A stretch of 64,000 nt of DNA from Alphaproteobacteria bacterium UBA3002 (GCA_002346425.1 DDZS01000035.1:5180-69179); one strand, 5' to 3'. Counted from the first letter of the stretch, positions 15,534 through 26,068 are shown. The notes: generated from the sequence alone by a model not told the origin. A program made the numbers and translations.

Positions 15534-17237
15534 TTACGACACCGACTGGATAAAGTCTTTCACACCCTGATCGAGTTTGCGGCTGCTGTCTTCGAGACCG
15601 GTCGCGAGCTCGTCGATGGATGTGACCACAACTTGCGTTTCATTGACCTGCTGCTCGATGCCGGCAATATTGGAAATGACTTCCGAAGTCTCTTTCGAAA
15701 CTCGGGAAATATTGCTCGAAATTTCGTTCACTGCCGCGCTTTGTTCTTCAATCGCCGCGGCAACGCCAGAAGCATTGCGCTCCACTTCCTGAATGCTGGT
15801 GGCGATTTGTTCGATGACCTGCACCACTTGGGACACATTGTCATTCACCTTTTGCACCACGCGCGTAATCTCTTCGGTCGCGGTCCCGGTTTGCGACGCG
15901 AGTTGTTTGACTTCGCTGGCGACGACGGCAAAGCCTTTACCAGCTTCCCCTGCGCGCGCAGATTCAATCGTCGCATTCAATGCGAGGAGATTGATTTGCG
16001 AGGCAATGCCATTGATCAGGCCGATAATTTCCTGAATCTGCTCGGCAGAATCCTGCAGCTCGGTCACCCCACGCACCGCTTCATCATACGAGCGAGAGGT
16101 TTGATTGGTCAGTGAGGATACATTTTGCACTTGCTGGCTGATTTCGCGAATCGAAGAAGACATTTCTTCCACCGCCGAAGCGACGGTTTGGATATTGCCA
16201 CCCGTGCTTTCTGCCGAATCCGCTACCCGCTTGGTCAGCATCGTACTTTTGCTCACCGTTTCGCCTAACTTTGAGGATGCCTGACTCATATTGCTAGAAG
16301 CCTGATCTAACTGGCTTAGCAGCGCCGCAGACGTGGTGTTGAAGGTGTCGATCCCCTGACGGGTGGTAGCCGCGCGTGCCAGACGCTGTCCCGTTTCCGC
16401 TTCTTGCTGGCGAGTTAATTCATCATTCTCCATGCCTTGGGTCCGGAAGACTTCCAAAGCCTGCGCTAAGATACCAATTTCGTCTTTGCGATCGCGCATC
16501 CCGATCGTGGTATCCCAATGCTTGTCTTTTAAACGTTCCGTAATTTCGGTTAAGCGCCGAATCGGCTGAGAGACTTGTTTGTTAATGACCACAACGATGA
16601 TGATGGTCATGACTAATCCTGCAAGGATCACCGCCGCGGCGGTCCATTGCATATTTAGCAACGTATCGCGCTGATGGGTGCTTAATTGGTTGAGTTCTTC
16701 TTGCTTAGCATTCTGCATCGCAGTCGCATTTGCAATTAGCGCATCCCAGTAATTACGGTTTTCTTCCGACGTTTCATATAACCGCGCCACGTCTACCGTA
16801 TACGGATCCTGAATTTTTAAGAGTTGAACCTCAACGATCTGCGTTTGCCATTGTAAAAATATGGCATGAATCTTTTCTAGTTGTGTTAGAGAATTGCTCT
16901 CTTCTGCTTTGCTCAAACTGTCGTGCAATTTCTTATAATATTGGTCGGCTTGTGCTACAGAAGCTCGATATTGTTCAACAAAACTCAGATCGCCCGAGCT
17001 GATAAGCGATTGCATATGTTCTTGAGCGGTACGCAACACGTCAATATAAGAATTCACATTTTGCATCAGCGTGACTGCCCGGCTTTTGGCTTCCACGGAT
17101 TGTGAGATTTTATTGCTCTCAAAAAATATTACGCCGGCAATAATTAGCATCAATAATATAATGACCGCATTGGCCAACACCATTTTGCGGGTAATTGATA
17201 AATCCTGAAGGAACTGCATCACTGTCTTCTTTGCCAT
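15534..17237 (-). CDS. Transmembrane methyl-accepting chemotaxis protein
   Basis: This 567-residue chemoreceptor has TM1 at about 19-39, a periplasmic helical (4HB-like) sensor region to about 195, TM2 at about 197-218 and a HAMP domain. The signalling domain has the conserved hairpin tip [30 protein letters not shown]. No C-terminal CheR-binding pentapeptide is present. It would signal to CheA/CheW at the inner membrane. Its 5' end overlaps the stop of the upstream gene by 19 bases, and both follow a porin gene, forming a three-gene unit that may couple uptake of a solute with taxis towards it. Confidence 0.93.
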   Translation of the reverse strand: MAKKTVMQFLQDLSITRKMVLANAVIILLMLIIAGVIFFESNKISQSVEAKSRAVTLMQNVNSYIDVLRTAQEHMQSLISSGDLSFVEQYRASVAQADQYYKKLHDSLSKAEESNSLTQLEKIHAIFLQWQTQIVEVQLLKIQDPYTVDVARLYETSEENRNYWDALIANATAMQNAKQEELNQLSTHQRDTLLNMQWTAAAVILAGLVMTIIIVVVINKQVSQPIRRLTEITERLKDKHWDTTIGMRDRKDEIGILAQALEVFRTQGMENDELTRQQEAETGQRLARAATTRQGIDTFNTTSAALLSQLDQASSNMSQASSKLGETVSKSTMLTKRVADSAESTGGNIQTVASAVEEMSSSIREISQQVQNVSSLTNQTSRSYDEAVRGVTELQDSAEQIQEIIGLINGIASQINLLALNATIESARAGEAGKGFAVVASEVKQLASQTGTATEEITRVVQKVNDNVSQVVQVIEQIATSIQEVERNASGVAAAIEEQSAAVNEISSNISRVSKETSEVISNIAGIEQQVNETQVVVTSIDELATGLEDSSRKLDQGVKDFIQSVS

Positions 17238-17815
17238 TCGGTTAAATTGATTTCAAAGGTTGCTGCGCCAATTGCTTGGGCACCTGCGGCGTCGGATATG
17301 CTGAGATTCACCTGCGCACGCCATGTGCCAGAATCTTCATGCCATTCTGCCTCATCGATAAAGACTGCCTGTGGCCCAGCCAAATAGGTTTTCTGCCATT
17401 TGGCTTCGTCGCCTTGCCAATAATCAGAGGTAAAATTACTTTGCCCGACATTCAGCCCTACAGCGTCCATCACGAATATTTCGGTATAGAGCCCAACGGA
17501 ATGCGCCTGAATTCGCGTCAGATAGGTAGACAATGGATTCGACAGCGTTGCCGCGATTAACGGCTTTGAGGTCGACGCGCTTTCCGACACCCAACGGTTA
17601 TCCAGTTGGGTGATGGTCTGCGGGTCGATCCCAGCCAGTCGTTTATTCTGATTGCTCACCGATAAGGTGACAATTTCGTTCGCCAATGCTTTACGTATTT
17701 GGGCGACTAGTGCGTCAGAGTTCGGGATGGCGGTTTGCGCCATCGCCGAAGAAACACTGAGCACCGCACCGGCGAATCCTACCAGTAACGAAAAACGCAT
17801 AGAAAATCCTCTCAT
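17219..17815 (-). CDS. Periplasmic protein resembling a stand-alone Cache/PDC sensor domain
   Basis: The 198-residue product has a signal peptide (residues 1-26, AMA-QTAIP). The mature part reads like a PAS-like extracellular (Cache/PDC) domain: a long N-terminal helix, then [37 protein letters not shown] and a final strand with [10 protein letters not shown] and [10 protein letters not shown]. Such domains normally sit inside chemoreceptors and kinases; here the domain is a free protein with no membrane helix. It is encoded between a porin and a chemoreceptor and overlaps the latter by 19 bases. A role as a soluble ligand-binding partner of that receptor is inferred, not shown. Confidence 0.65.
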   Translation of the reverse strand: MRGFSMRFSLLVGFAGAVLSVSSAMAQTAIPNSDALVAQIRKALANEIVTLSVSNQNKRLAGIDPQTITQLDNRWVSESASTSKPLIAATLSNPLSTYLTRIQAHSVGLYTEIFVMDAVGLNVGQSNFTSDYWQGDEAKWQKTYLAGPQAVFIDEAEWHEDSGTWRAQVNLSISDAAGAQAIGAATFEINLTEWQRRQ

Positions 17816-19141
17816 CTAGAAATCAACCTGAGCACGCAGCATCAGGTAATGCGGATCATTATTTGGCGTGGTCGCATCCTCATCGGTTTCGTTTATAACA
17901 TAGTTAAGCATGAATTTGGTAAAAGAAGTTGGGTACCAGTTCACGCCCAGCGTATAGCTGTCCATTTCTCCACCAAGAATGCCTTCGTCGGTAAGGTCCA
18001 GATACGTATAGCGACCCGCGACTTCCCACGCCCCATACCCACTGCCATCGCGGGTTAACGGGTTTTTCGGTTTCACACGACCATAGGTACCGTTGTTCAG
18101 TTTATACTCGCGCTGCTCGCCGGTTAGGAAATATGACGCATTGACATAGCCCCCTTGGAATGACGGATCGTCCAGACCATCGCGGTCCACGCTGACGATA
18201 TTATATTCTGCCATCAGAGCCAGCGGTCCATGCGTATAATATGCTTCCGCAGAATAGGTTTCCGTATGATCGACAGCGGTAATGACTCCAGTGTCCACTA
18301 GTTGCGCATCAATCACATGCGACTCACCACGCGAACGGTAGCGAATGCTGTCATCATCGGCATCTGGCACTTGATAGCGCACCGCGCCGCCGACATGCAG
18401 CACATGATTATTAGCAGCATCCAGAATTGGTGCGGCAAATAAGCGGCCAGTATACGAATAGCCTTCGTCATCCGCTGCGGTATTTCCGGTGTCATCTCCG
18501 AAGGCACCCACTTGCAAGGTCCAGCGTTCACCATTCACGGTTCCCCCCACGCCGAGACGACGTAACGGACGGAAGGTAGAGACGCCTGATGAGCGCTCTA
18601 GGAAGGTGTTGTGCAAATTACTGCTCATATTCTCGATGCCGTTAAACTCTTTAAAGTTACCAGCTTGCAGCATGACGTTATTAAAGCCGTGATAGGATAC
18701 GAACGCATCTTTAATATCGGTGGAATCATTCTCCAGTCCTGCCAGCAAACGGTAACCCCAATCGCCAACCTTACCTTTGGTACCCAGCCATAAATAACGA
18801 ATATCCGCAGCGTCTCCCAGATCGGCATCGTCATTGCCTACCCAGCCTGCATCCATAGTCACGCGGCCATCCAGAGCAAACACAGTCTTCCCGTCCGCTG
18901 AAGTAATTTCTGGACCCGGCTTCAAACGCACTGTGGCGGCATCATCTTTTGCAACCGCAATCGGGGCGGTCTGCTGTTTTGCCAAACGGTCTTTTAATTC
19001 CTGAATTTGTTGCTGCTGGGTGCTCAGCTGTTGCTGCATGGTTTCCAGCGCGTCTTGCAGCTCCGCATCGGTCGCGGCGTGTGCAGTTCCGGCCGTACCT
19101 AACGCAAATAGGCCTACGGCCATTGTCATCCAATGGTTCAT
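17816..19141 (-). CDS. Phosphate-selective-type porin (OprO/OprP-like)
   Basis: The 441-residue protein has a signal peptide (cleavage after AHA), a short periplasmic coiled coil rich in Gln (about residues 26-55) and a long beta-barrel region. The barrel has regularly spaced aromatic strand ends and a C-terminal phenylalanine (LRAQVDF), typical of trimeric outer-membrane porins. The VFALDGRVTMDAGW start and the barrel pattern match the OprO/OprP family, whose members prefer anions such as phosphate or polyphosphate. Substrate choice here is inferred only. It leads the operon with the Cache-like protein and the chemoreceptor. Confidence 0.85.
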   Translation of the reverse strand: MNHWMTMAVGLFALGTAGTAHAATDAELQDALETMQQQLSTQQQQIQELKDRLAKQQTAPIAVAKDDAATVRLKPGPEITSADGKTVFALDGRVTMDAGWVGNDDADLGDAADIRYLWLGTKGKVGDWGYRLLAGLENDSTDIKDAFVSYHGFNNVMLQAGNFKEFNGIENMSSNLHNTFLERSSGVSTFRPLRRLGVGGTVNGERWTLQVGAFGDDTGNTAADDEGYSYTGRLFAAPILDAANNHVLHVGGAVRYQVPDADDDSIRYRSRGESHVIDAQLVDTGVITAVDHTETYSAEAYYTHGPLALMAEYNIVSVDRDGLDDPSFQGGYVNASYFLTGEQREYKLNNGTYGRVKPKNPLTRDGSGYGAWEVAGRYTYLDLTDEGILGGEMDSYTLGVNWYPTSFTKFMLNYVINETDEDATTPNNDPHYLMLRAQVDF

Positions 19142-19404
19142 TTTATTCTCCCTGATCTAATTTTTTTATTTTTAAAGTGGAGGAAAGATAACCAAAGCGC
19201 TGTGGACAGAAAACCTAAACTTATGCTTCCTGTGTATTCTTCCCTAAAAAAAAGTTAATCTGTGCTTTTTTGGGATAGGCCTCTTTTCATACAGCCATGT
19301 GTACCTTTATTCTTATCCACAAAATTTTTTGTGTTGTTAATCTTTGATTAATCTTTTGCCGGTAATGTCAAAAGTGAAAGCAACAAAAATAAGGCTCGGC
19401 AAGC
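19142..19404. other. Divergent intergenic region between the porin and an unknown gene
   Basis: This 263-base AT-rich spacer separates divergent genes and must hold both promoters. Runs of T and A are frequent. I see no palindromic operator that I can name and no RNA gene. Confidence 0.5.
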
Positions 19405-19794
19405 ATGATTAACATTCTCGACACTTCGTCGCTTTTGATGGCACAGGCGTTAAGCGCCAGTAGTCGGATTATCGAAGCGCATACCGATACTAAAGACGTT
19501 ATCTGCCGCGTGGTGCTTCAGGTAGATGAAGCCGCACGCGCTCCGCAAATGCGCGAGGCGATGTCGCAGCTCTGGCAAGAACGCGGCTTTGTCGCCAGCA
19601 TGACACGTGATGGTTTCCTGACCGTGGATGGTTTGATTCCCCCGCAACGTGGCGTCGACCTGATGGCAGCCGTCAGCGAGCAGATTAAAAAATTCGCAAT
19701 GGCAGATGCTCAGGAGCGTGCGCGTCAAGATATGACTGGGACGATGAGTTTTTATCCGAAACTCTCAACTCAGGCGTCTCTAACGGCGCACTAA
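19405..19794 (+). CDS. Hypothetical protein, 129 residues
   Basis: The predicted protein is soluble, with no signal peptide or membrane helix. A central alpha/beta stretch (VICRVVLQVDEAARAPQMREAMSQLW) leads into a region with a GFVASMTRDGFLTVDG hairpin. I do not recognise a family. It stands alone on the plus strand and overlaps the 3' end of dapB by 15 bases in convergent orientation. Codon use looks like that of neighbouring genes, which supports it being real. The long AT-rich upstream spacer offers room for its own promoter. Confidence 0.6.
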   Translation: MINILDTSSLLMAQALSASSRIIEAHTDTKDVICRVVLQVDEAARAPQMREAMSQLWQERGFVASMTRDGFLTVDGLIPPQRGVDLMAAVSEQIKKFAMADAQERARQDMTGTMSFYPKLSTQASLTAH

Positions 19795-20490
19795 ATCACG
19801 CATGCCATAAAGCCCTTTGGATTGGGTTACCAACCATTGGGCGGCTTTGAGTGCTCCGGCGGCATAGATTTGTCGGCTTTGTGAGGCGTGGCCGAGTGTG
19901 ATGCGATCATGCGGACCTGCAAGCACTAATTGATGCTCTCCAATCACGCCACCGCCGCGTAAGGTGGCAAATCCAATTTCACCTGATTGACGTTTAGCGG
20001 TCGCGCCTGTCCGCGCTAACATCGCCACGTCGTCAAAATTTTGCGCACGGGCTTTGGCCACCTGACGGCCCAGCGTCAGTGCGGTGCCGGAAGGGGCGTC
20101 TTGTTTCTGATTGTGATGCATTTCAATGATTTCGGCATCATACTCAGGGAGCATGGCGGCGGCTTGTTCCGCTAAATGGTGTAACACATGCACGCCGATG
20201 CTATAATTACTCGCCCAAAATAGCGGGGCTTTCTCTGCATGGCGCGACCAGGTTTCAAACTGCACGTCATCAAAGCCGGTCGTACCGCAGACAATCGGTT
20301 TGCCGCTTCGCAGCAAATCGAGCGAATAGACGGGGGAGGTAAAATCAATAATGACATCCGCATCCGATGCCCAATTTTCGGAGGAATCGCGCGTACCCGC
20401 TACGATGCGCACATCTTCTAGTGTTGCAGCTTCCGCTAAAAGCGCCTGCCCCATGCGGCCATTCGCCCCGGCAATGGCAATCGTTATCAT
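19780..20490 (-). CDS. dapB: 4-hydroxy-tetrahydrodipicolinate reductase
   Basis: DapB reduces 4-hydroxy-tetrahydrodipicolinate with NAD(P)H in lysine and diaminopimelate synthesis. The 236-residue protein has an N-terminal nucleotide loop GANGRMGQ and the family signature [16 protein letters not shown], containing the catalytic His and Lys. It is slightly shorter than many homologues. The start overlaps the dnaJ stop by 4 bases (ATGA), so dapB rides on the dnaK-dnaJ transcript or is coupled to dnaJ. This dnaJ-dapB order is known in alphaproteobacteria. Confidence 0.96.
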   Translation of the reverse strand: MITIAIAGANGRMGQALLAEAATLEDVRIVAGTRDSSENWASDADVIIDFTSPVYSLDLLRSGKPIVCGTTGFDDVQFETWSRHAEKAPLFWASNYSIGVHVLHHLAEQAAAMLPEYDAEIIEMHHNQKQDAPSGTALTLGRQVAKARAQNFDDVAMLARTGATAKRQSGEIGFATLRGGGVIGEHQLVLAGPHDRITLGHASQSRQIYAAGALKAAQWLVTQSKGLYGMRDLVRR

Positions 20491-21653
20491 TCTTTTAAAT
20501 CTTCCCAGAATTCCTTCACCCGGCTGAAGAATCCTTCCGATTCCGGGTTGGCATCGGCGGGAGCTTCGGCTTCAAATTGTTCCAGCAGTTCTTTCTGCTT
20601 CTTCGATAATTTAACCGGTGTTTCCACCACTACTTCGATATACATGTCACCGCGCGATTGCGAACGTAGGATACTCATCCCCTTGCCACGCAGCCGGAAC
20701 TGGTGACCGCTCTGCGTACCTGCCGGGATGTTGACTTTTACGCGCCCGCCTTCAATGGTTGGTACCTCAATGCTACCACCCAGCGCGGCGCTGGTAAATT
20801 TCAGCGGCACTTTGCAATAGAGATTGGCACCATCGCGCCGGAAAATTTTATGCGGTTTGACCGAGATGAAAATATACAGATCACCGCTTGGGCCACCGCG
20901 GAAGCCAGCCTCGCCCTCATTTGCCAGACGGATGCGCGTGCCTTCTTCAACGCCAGCTGGAATATTGACATTCAGCGAACGTTCCTTGCGCGTTTTCCCC
21001 GTGCCTGCACAACTGCGGCATGGATTTTTGATCACCTTGCCCACGCCCTGGCAGGTATGGCAAGTGCGCTCAATGGTGAAAAAGCCCTGTTGCGCACGAA
21101 TCTTACCACTGCCATTACAGGTTGGGCAGTTTTCAGGGGCAGTACCTTTTTCGGCACCAGAACCGCTACAGCTATCGCATGTCACCGAAGTAGTCAGGGT
21201 AATCGTAGGCTGTTTACTGCGGAACGCCTCTTCTAACGATACTTCCAGATTATAACGTAAATCAGCGCCACGCACCGCACCGGTTGGCTGTTGCGGGCCG
21301 GCACCTCGTGCGCCACCACCGCCACCGCGACGTGCGCCGAAGTCACCAAACAGATCTTCGAAAATGTCGGCAAAGTTGCTGGTGAAATCAAAGCCACCTG
21401 CTCCGGCTCCACCGCCGCCGCCCATACCGCTTTCGAACGCTTCGTGACCATAACGATCATAGGCCGCGCGTTTTTGCGGGTCTTTCAACGTGTCATAGGC
21501 TTGATTGACTTCTTTGAATTTCTGTTCCGCCGAAGCATCATCCGGGTTTTTATCCGGATGGTATTGCATCGCCAATTTACGATACGCTTTTTTTAGCGTC
21601 GCTTCATCGGCATTACGGTCAACGCCCAATATCTGATAATAATCCTGTGCCAT
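20487..21653 (-). CDS. dnaJ: Chaperone DnaJ (Hsp40)
   Basis: This full-length type I J-protein of 388 residues starts at [14 protein letters not shown]; the frame is open 10 codons further upstream, but this ATG matches the family. It has a J domain with YHPDKNP, a Gly/Phe-rich linker with several GGGG runs, and four CxxCxGxG zinc-finger repeats ([32 protein letters not shown]). The C-terminal substrate-binding domains follow. It stimulates DnaK's ATPase and delivers unfolded proteins. It is encoded 68 bases downstream of dnaK and overlaps dapB. Confidence 0.98.
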   Translation of the reverse strand: MAQDYYQILGVDRNADEATLKKAYRKLAMQYHPDKNPDDASAEQKFKEVNQAYDTLKDPQKRAAYDRYGHEAFESGMGGGGGAGAGGFDFTSNFADIFEDLFGDFGARRGGGGGARGAGPQQPTGAVRGADLRYNLEVSLEEAFRSKQPTITLTTSVTCDSCSGSGAEKGTAPENCPTCNGSGKIRAQQGFFTIERTCHTCQGVGKVIKNPCRSCAGTGKTRKERSLNVNIPAGVEEGTRIRLANEGEAGFRGGPSGDLYIFISVKPHKIFRRDGANLYCKVPLKFTSAALGGSIEVPTIEGGRVKVNIPAGTQSGHQFRLRGKGMSILRSQSRGDMYIEVVVETPVKLSKKQKELLEQFEAEAPADANPESEGFFSRVKEFWEDLKE

Positions 21654-21721
21654 GTACGTCCCAAGTCTAAGGTCGCTAGTCACCAGCAGCGCACGCCGCT
21701 AGCGACTAGCAACACTCGTGA

Positions 21722-23647
21722 CTATTTCTTTTCGTCTTCGTCGATTTCTTCGAAATCGGCGTCTAGCACTTCACCTTCAGCGACGGTTTCGTCATCCGAA
21801 TCATCCGAAGCCGAAGAAGATTCCCCGGCAGCATCCGATTCTTGCTGCGCTTTATAGATATCTTCGCCAACTTTCATCAGGGACTGCGTCAGCGCCTGCA
21901 ACTTCTCGTTTAACGCATCTTTATCGTCGCCTTCCATCGCAGATTTCAACGCTTCCAGATCGGATTCAATTTGCGATTTATCCGCCGCGTTCAGTTTATC
22001 GCCATATTCCTGCAGATTTTTTTCTGCCTCATGGACAATACTTTCCGACTGATTACGCAGCTCGATCATTTCGCGCTTCTTCTTATCCTCTGCCGCATTG
22101 GCTTCGGCGTCCTGGACCATCTGGTTGATTTCGTCGTCGGACAAACCACCAGAAGCCTGAATACGAATCTGCTGTTCTTTATTCGTGGCTTTGTCTTTCG
22201 CTGACACATTGACAATACCGTTCGCATCAATATCGAAGGTCACTTCGATTTGCGGGACACCACGCGGGCTTGGTGGGATGCCCACCAGATCAAACTGGCC
22301 AAGCATCTTGTTATCCGCGGCCATTTCGCGCTCACCCTGGAAGACGCGAATCGTCACCGCCGTCTGGTTGTCATCGGCCGTCGAGAAGGTCTGCGATTTC
22401 TTGGTCGGAATGGTCGTATTACGATCAATCAAACGGGTAAAGACACCGCCCAAGGTTTCAATCCCGAGCGACAGTGGCGTTACATCGAGTAGCAACACGT
22501 CTTTCACGTCGCCTTTTAAAACGCCACCCTGAATCGCAGCGCCCATAGCGACCACTTCATCCGGGTTCACGCCTTTATGCGGTTCACGACCGAAGAAATC
22601 TTTCACGACTTCGAAGATTTTTGGCATGCGGGTCATCCCGCCAACCAGCACAACCTCGTCGACATCTGAAGCCGAAATGCCGGCATCTTTTAACGCATCT
22701 TTACATGGCTTGATCGTGCGTTGCACCAGATCGTCAACCAGTGATTCCAGCTTGGCGCGCGACAGCTTCACGTTTAAGTGTTTCGGACCAGACGCATCCG
22801 CAGTAATGAACGGCTCGTTCACTTCAGTCTGCGCGGTGCTCGACAATTCGATCTTCGCTTTTTCTGCGGCTGATTTAATCCGCTGGAGCGCCATTTTATC
22901 GCTGCGCAGGTCGATGCCATGCTCTTTCTTGAATTCGTCGGCAATGTAATCCAGCAGGCGCATATCGAAATCTTCACCGCCGAGGAACGTATCGCCATTG
23001 GTTGATTTCACTTCAAACACACCATCACCGATTTCAAGGATCGACACGTCGAATGTCCCGCCGCCCAAATCATACACCGCGATGGTTTTACCGTCTTTTT
23101 TGTCCAGGCCATACGCCAGAGACGCAGCCGTCGGCTCGTTGATGATCCGCAGCACATTGAGGCCGGCAATTTTACCGGCATCTTTAGTGGCCTGACGTTG
23201 CGCATCATTGAAATATGCCGGAACGGTAATCACCGCATCGGTCACTTTCTCTCCCAAATGCGCTTCCGCCGTTTCCTTCATTTTCTGTAAGGTGAACGCA
23301 GAAATCTGGCTCGGCGAATATTTCTCACCCTGCGCTTCGACCCAAGCATCGCCATTGTCTGACTCCACGATATGATAGGACACCAAGTCCTTATCTTTCT
23401 TTGTGGTCGGATCGTTATACGGGCGACCAATCAGACGTTTTACCGCATAAATGGTATTTTCCGGGTTGGTTACTGCCTGACGTTTCGCCGGGTGGCCGAC
23501 CAAACGCTCACCATCGGCAGTGAAGGCGACAATCGACGGAGTCGTGCGCTGACCTTCTGAGTTTTCAATCACTTTGGCTTGGCTGCCGTCCATAATGGCG
23601 ACGCAACTATTGGTGGTACCTAAGTCAATACCAATCACTTTGCCCAT
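21722..23647 (-). CDS. dnaK: Chaperone DnaK (Hsp70)
   Basis: This 641-residue Hsp70 begins [21 protein letters not shown] (phosphate loop 1). It has the [16 protein letters not shown] and [13 protein letters not shown] signatures, an interdomain linker ([18 protein letters not shown]), the substrate-binding domain and a helical lid, and an acidic C-terminal end typical of bacterial DnaK. It refolds proteins with DnaJ and GrpE; no grpE is present in the window. A plausible heat-shock sigma factor promoter lies upstream (23709-23736), and dnaJ and dapB follow on the same strand. Confidence 0.99.
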   Translation of the reverse strand: MGKVIGIDLGTTNSCVAIMDGSQAKVIENSEGQRTTPSIVAFTADGERLVGHPAKRQAVTNPENTIYAVKRLIGRPYNDPTTKKDKDLVSYHIVESDNGDAWVEAQGEKYSPSQISAFTLQKMKETAEAHLGEKVTDAVITVPAYFNDAQRQATKDAGKIAGLNVLRIINEPTAASLAYGLDKKDGKTIAVYDLGGGTFDVSILEIGDGVFEVKSTNGDTFLGGEDFDMRLLDYIADEFKKEHGIDLRSDKMALQRIKSAAEKAKIELSSTAQTEVNEPFITADASGPKHLNVKLSRAKLESLVDDLVQRTIKPCKDALKDAGISASDVDEVVLVGGMTRMPKIFEVVKDFFGREPHKGVNPDEVVAMGAAIQGGVLKGDVKDVLLLDVTPLSLGIETLGGVFTRLIDRNTTIPTKKSQTFSTADDNQTAVTIRVFQGEREMAADNKMLGQFDLVGIPPSPRGVPQIEVTFDIDANGIVNVSAKDKATNKEQQIRIQASGGLSDDEINQMVQDAEANAAEDKKKREMIELRNQSESIVHEAEKNLQEYGDKLNAADKSQIESDLEALKSAMEGDDKDALNEKLQALTQSLMKVGEDIYKAQQESDAAGESSSASDDSDDETVAEGEVLDADFEEIDEDEKK

Positions 23648-23708
23648 TTTCCTGACCTTTCTTCTTTTGTCTTTTTTCTTTTTGTGCTTTGCAACTGTGC
23701 TCGAGGCG

Positions 23709-23736
23709 ATATAGCCTTTGGCACAGATTTTACAAG
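23709..23736 (-). promoter_or_regulatory. Candidate RpoH (sigma-32) promoter of dnaK
   Basis: On the minus strand, CTTG (at 23733-23736) is followed after 17 bases by GCTATAT (23709-23715). This matches the alphaproteobacterial heat-shock consensus CTTG-N17-CYTATNT with one mismatch in the -10 element. The -10 element lies about 60 bases before the dnaK ATG. The assignment rests on spacing and motif only. Confidence 0.6.
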
Positions 23737-23779
23737 GCTTTCAAAAGCTATATAGGCGTCAGGGAGTAAAAAGCAATAG

Positions 23780-25513
23780 ATGGAACATGAAGCGCTTTTC
23801 GTCAAAGTCTTAACCGGGCTACTGATATTCTTCGGCATTTCCGGGATGGTGATCCCGCTTTTGAAACGGATGCATTTATCGCCAGTACTCGGATACTTGT
23901 TGGCGGGAGTGATCATTGGGCCTTTCGGCCTGTCGCAATTTATTGAGCAAATCCCGCAGTTACAATATGTGACGATTGAGAATACCACTTCCGCGCAGAC
24001 GCTCGGCGAATTGGGTATTATGGCGCTGCTCTTCATGATCGGGCTAGAACTCTCCCTGCAACGTCTGCGCGAGTTGAAGCGCTACGTGCTGGGCCTTGGC
24101 AGTTTGCAAATTCTCCTCTGCGCGGCGATCATCGCCGGGGTCGCGTTGCAATTTGAAAACAGTATAGAAACCGCCATCCTGCTCGGTGCCTCATTGGCGC
24201 TATCCTCAACGGCCATCGTCATGCAGCTGCTAAGTGAAAAGCATCTGATTAACCGCCCGGTCGGGGTGTTGAGCTTTTCGATTCTGTTGATGCAGGACCT
24301 TGCCGTGGTGCCGATTCTGATTCTTGCCAGCACCTTTGGCGCGCAGGATGATCAATCGATCGTGGTGACCGTTATTGAAGCGCTGGCATTGGCGATGGGC
24401 ACATTGATCGTGATGTATTTTGTCGGCAAGCGCTTCCTGCGCCCCTTAATGAACAGTCTGCGATTCAGCAAAAACCCTGATATTTTGACCGCCTTTATTC
24501 TGTTTATGCTCGTGGCCTTTGCCATGATTACGCATGAAGCGGGTCTCTCTGCTGCACTGGGCGCGTTCCTTGTGGGGTTGCTAATCGCCGAGACGGAGTT
24601 CCGTCACGAAATCGAGGTGATTATCGAGCCGTTAAAAAATCTGTTACTGGGTTTGTTCTTCCTTTCCATCGGAATGATGATCGATGTGCGCGCGATTCTG
24701 GCAAATCCCTATTGGATATGCCTGTCGGTAGTGGGGATTCTGTGTATCAAGGCAACAGTGATTTACCCCTTGGCACGATTATTTTCCGTGCCTAAACAAG
24801 TGGCCATCAAAACCGCCATTGTTCTATCGCAGCCGGGTGAATTTGCTTTCCTTATCTTAAGCGTCGGCATGTATAGCGGCGTAATCCCAACTGCCAATGG
24901 CCAATTTTTCTTACTAGTGACCGCGATCTGCATGTTCATCACGCCATTATTATTTTACGTCGCACCGAAGCTGGCCTATCTGGTGCAGGAGCAGCCGCAA
25001 GGGTTATGGAGTTTTAGCGATATAGAAATCCACGAAGATAACCACGTGATCATCGCTGGCTTCGGACGCATCGGCCAGATTGTCGGGCGCACCTTAGAAA
25101 AGCAGGCTATCGCCTATCGCGCGATCGATTTGAATTCTGAACTAGTACATGAATTGCAAAAGGAAGGGCTTCCCGTCGTGTATGGTGATAGCCGCCGTAG
25201 CGAGCAATGGCGCTTGCTAAATGCCGACCGTGCGCGCGCGGTGGTGATTGCCATCGACAAGCCGGATGTTGCTTACGACCTGCTCGACATGATCCGCAAT
25301 CATTGGCCGAATCTGCCGGTGTTGATGCGCGCGCGGGATACCAATTCAACACAAGAGCTGTACGCCATCGGGGCAAAATTAGTGGTTCCCGAGGCGTTAG
25401 AGTCAAGTTTGCAACTGGCGCGCGGGGTGATGGGGATTTACGAGATCGATGAAGATCGCATAGAAGAAGCGATCCAGCTAAGCCGTAAACAGACTACGAA
25501 AGAGATCGATTAA
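23780..25513 (+). CDS. Kef-type CPA2 potassium/proton antiporter with TrkA-N domain
   Basis: The 577-residue protein has about 12 membrane helices of the CPA2 family, with conserved segments such as GYLLAGVIIGPFGL and SLALSSTAIVMQLL. A cytoplasmic TrkA-N (RCK) Rossmann domain follows from about residue 420 (HVIIAGFGRIGQIVGRTL, then VVYGDSRR). This matches KefB/KefC/YbaL-like glutathione-gated or NAD-sensing K+ efflux systems. The KefC-specific regulatory partner (KefF/G) is not adjacent, so gating is unknown. It is divergent from dnaK across a 132-base spacer. Confidence 0.9.
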   Translation: MEHEALFVKVLTGLLIFFGISGMVIPLLKRMHLSPVLGYLLAGVIIGPFGLSQFIEQIPQLQYVTIENTTSAQTLGELGIMALLFMIGLELSLQRLRELKRYVLGLGSLQILLCAAIIAGVALQFENSIETAILLGASLALSSTAIVMQLLSEKHLINRPVGVLSFSILLMQDLAVVPILILASTFGAQDDQSIVVTVIEALALAMGTLIVMYFVGKRFLRPLMNSLRFSKNPDILTAFILFMLVAFAMITHEAGLSAALGAFLVGLLIAETEFRHEIEVIIEPLKNLLLGLFFLSIGMMIDVRAILANPYWICLSVVGILCIKATVIYPLARLFSVPKQVAIKTAIVLSQPGEFAFLILSVGMYSGVIPTANGQFFLLVTAICMFITPLLFYVAPKLAYLVQEQPQGLWSFSDIEIHEDNHVIIAGFGRIGQIVGRTLEKQAIAYRAIDLNSELVHELQKEGLPVVYGDSRRSEQWRLLNADRARAVVIAIDKPDVAYDLLDMIRNHWPNLPVLMRARDTNSTQELYAIGAKLVVPEALESSLQLARGVMGIYEIDEDRIEEAIQLSRKQTTKEID

Positions 25514-25537
25514 GCGTTACGTATAATACGGGTAAAC

Positions 25538-25565
25538 TGGTAGGGGTAAAGGGACTTGAACCCGC
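25538..25565 (-). repeat. Duplicate of the 3' end of the adjacent CAU tRNA
   Basis: On the minus strand this 28-base stretch matches the T arm, acceptor 3' strand and CCA of the tRNA at 25645-25720 with two differences, one in each T-stem strand. It lies 79 bases downstream of that tRNA's CCA. Duplicated tRNA 3' ends at this distance are typical remnants of site-specific integration. Part of it can also pair with 25600-25620 in a long imperfect hairpin, so a terminator role is possible. Confidence 0.65.
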
Positions 25566-25644
25566 AAAGCAAAGCTTCGCTTTGTTTGTCAATTAAGAAG
25601 CGGGGGTTAAAAAGTCCCTCATGTGCGGTCGAAAAGTTTTTAAA

Positions 25645-25720
25645 TGGTAGGGGTAGAGGGACTTGAACCCCCGACAAAGGCGTTATGAGCGCCCTGCTCT
25701 AACCACTGAGCTATACCCCC
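25645..25720 (-). tRNA. tRNA with CAT anticodon, probably tRNA-Ile2 (lysidine type)
   Basis: The 76-base cloverleaf on the minus strand has acceptor GGGGGTA/TACCCCT, anticodon loop CTCATAA (anticodon CAT), a T arm with TTCAAGT, discriminator A and encoded CCA. The D region TAGCTCAGTGGTTAGAGCAG and the TTCAAGTCC T-loop resemble bacterial tRNA-Ile2, whose CAU anticodon is changed to lysidine-AU by TilS. Elongator Met remains possible. It lacks the C1-A72 mismatch and the stem GC run of initiator tRNA. Confidence 0.85.
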
Positions 25721-25768
25721 AACCACGCTTTTTGTAAGCAATGGGGCAGATTCGTGCAATGGATAAAG

Positions 25769-26068
25769 TTACCAGTTCAGCGGATTGTCGCCTGAGGGAG
25801 AAGCACCGGCGGTGAAACGGCAATAGGTGAAGCCTTCATTCCACGCCTGCTTATAGAGTTCATTACTGCCCATTTCGGGGCGCTTTTTGAAACCAAAGGT
25901 CATTTTCATGATCGGGCTACCTTGAGCAGAAAGCCCGGTATCGCAGCCATCTTCCCAGCCCAGTCGGTATTCCGGCGGCCCGGCAGGTGTCACCGCATAA
26001 AGGTCGCCGGGACGGCAACCGCTTAAGGCTGTCAAACCAACCATAGCGATGAAAAGGGTGCGAAGCAT
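25769..26068 (-). CDS. Small lipoprotein of unknown function
   Basis: The 99-residue product has a lipoprotein signal (LTALSGC, Cys18) after a short hydrophobic stretch, so it is predicted to be lipid-anchored after processing. The mature part (CRPGDLYAVTPAGPPEYRLGW, then YKQAWNEGFTYCRFT) has two further cysteines that could form a disulfide. I do not recognise a family. It lies downstream of pepA and holC on the same strand, but 64 bases separate it from holC. Confidence 0.65.
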   Translation of the reverse strand: MLRTLFIAMVGLTALSGCRPGDLYAVTPAGPPEYRLGWEDGCDTGLSAQGSPIMKMTFGFKKRPEMGSNELYKQAWNEGFTYCRFTAGASPSGDNPLNW

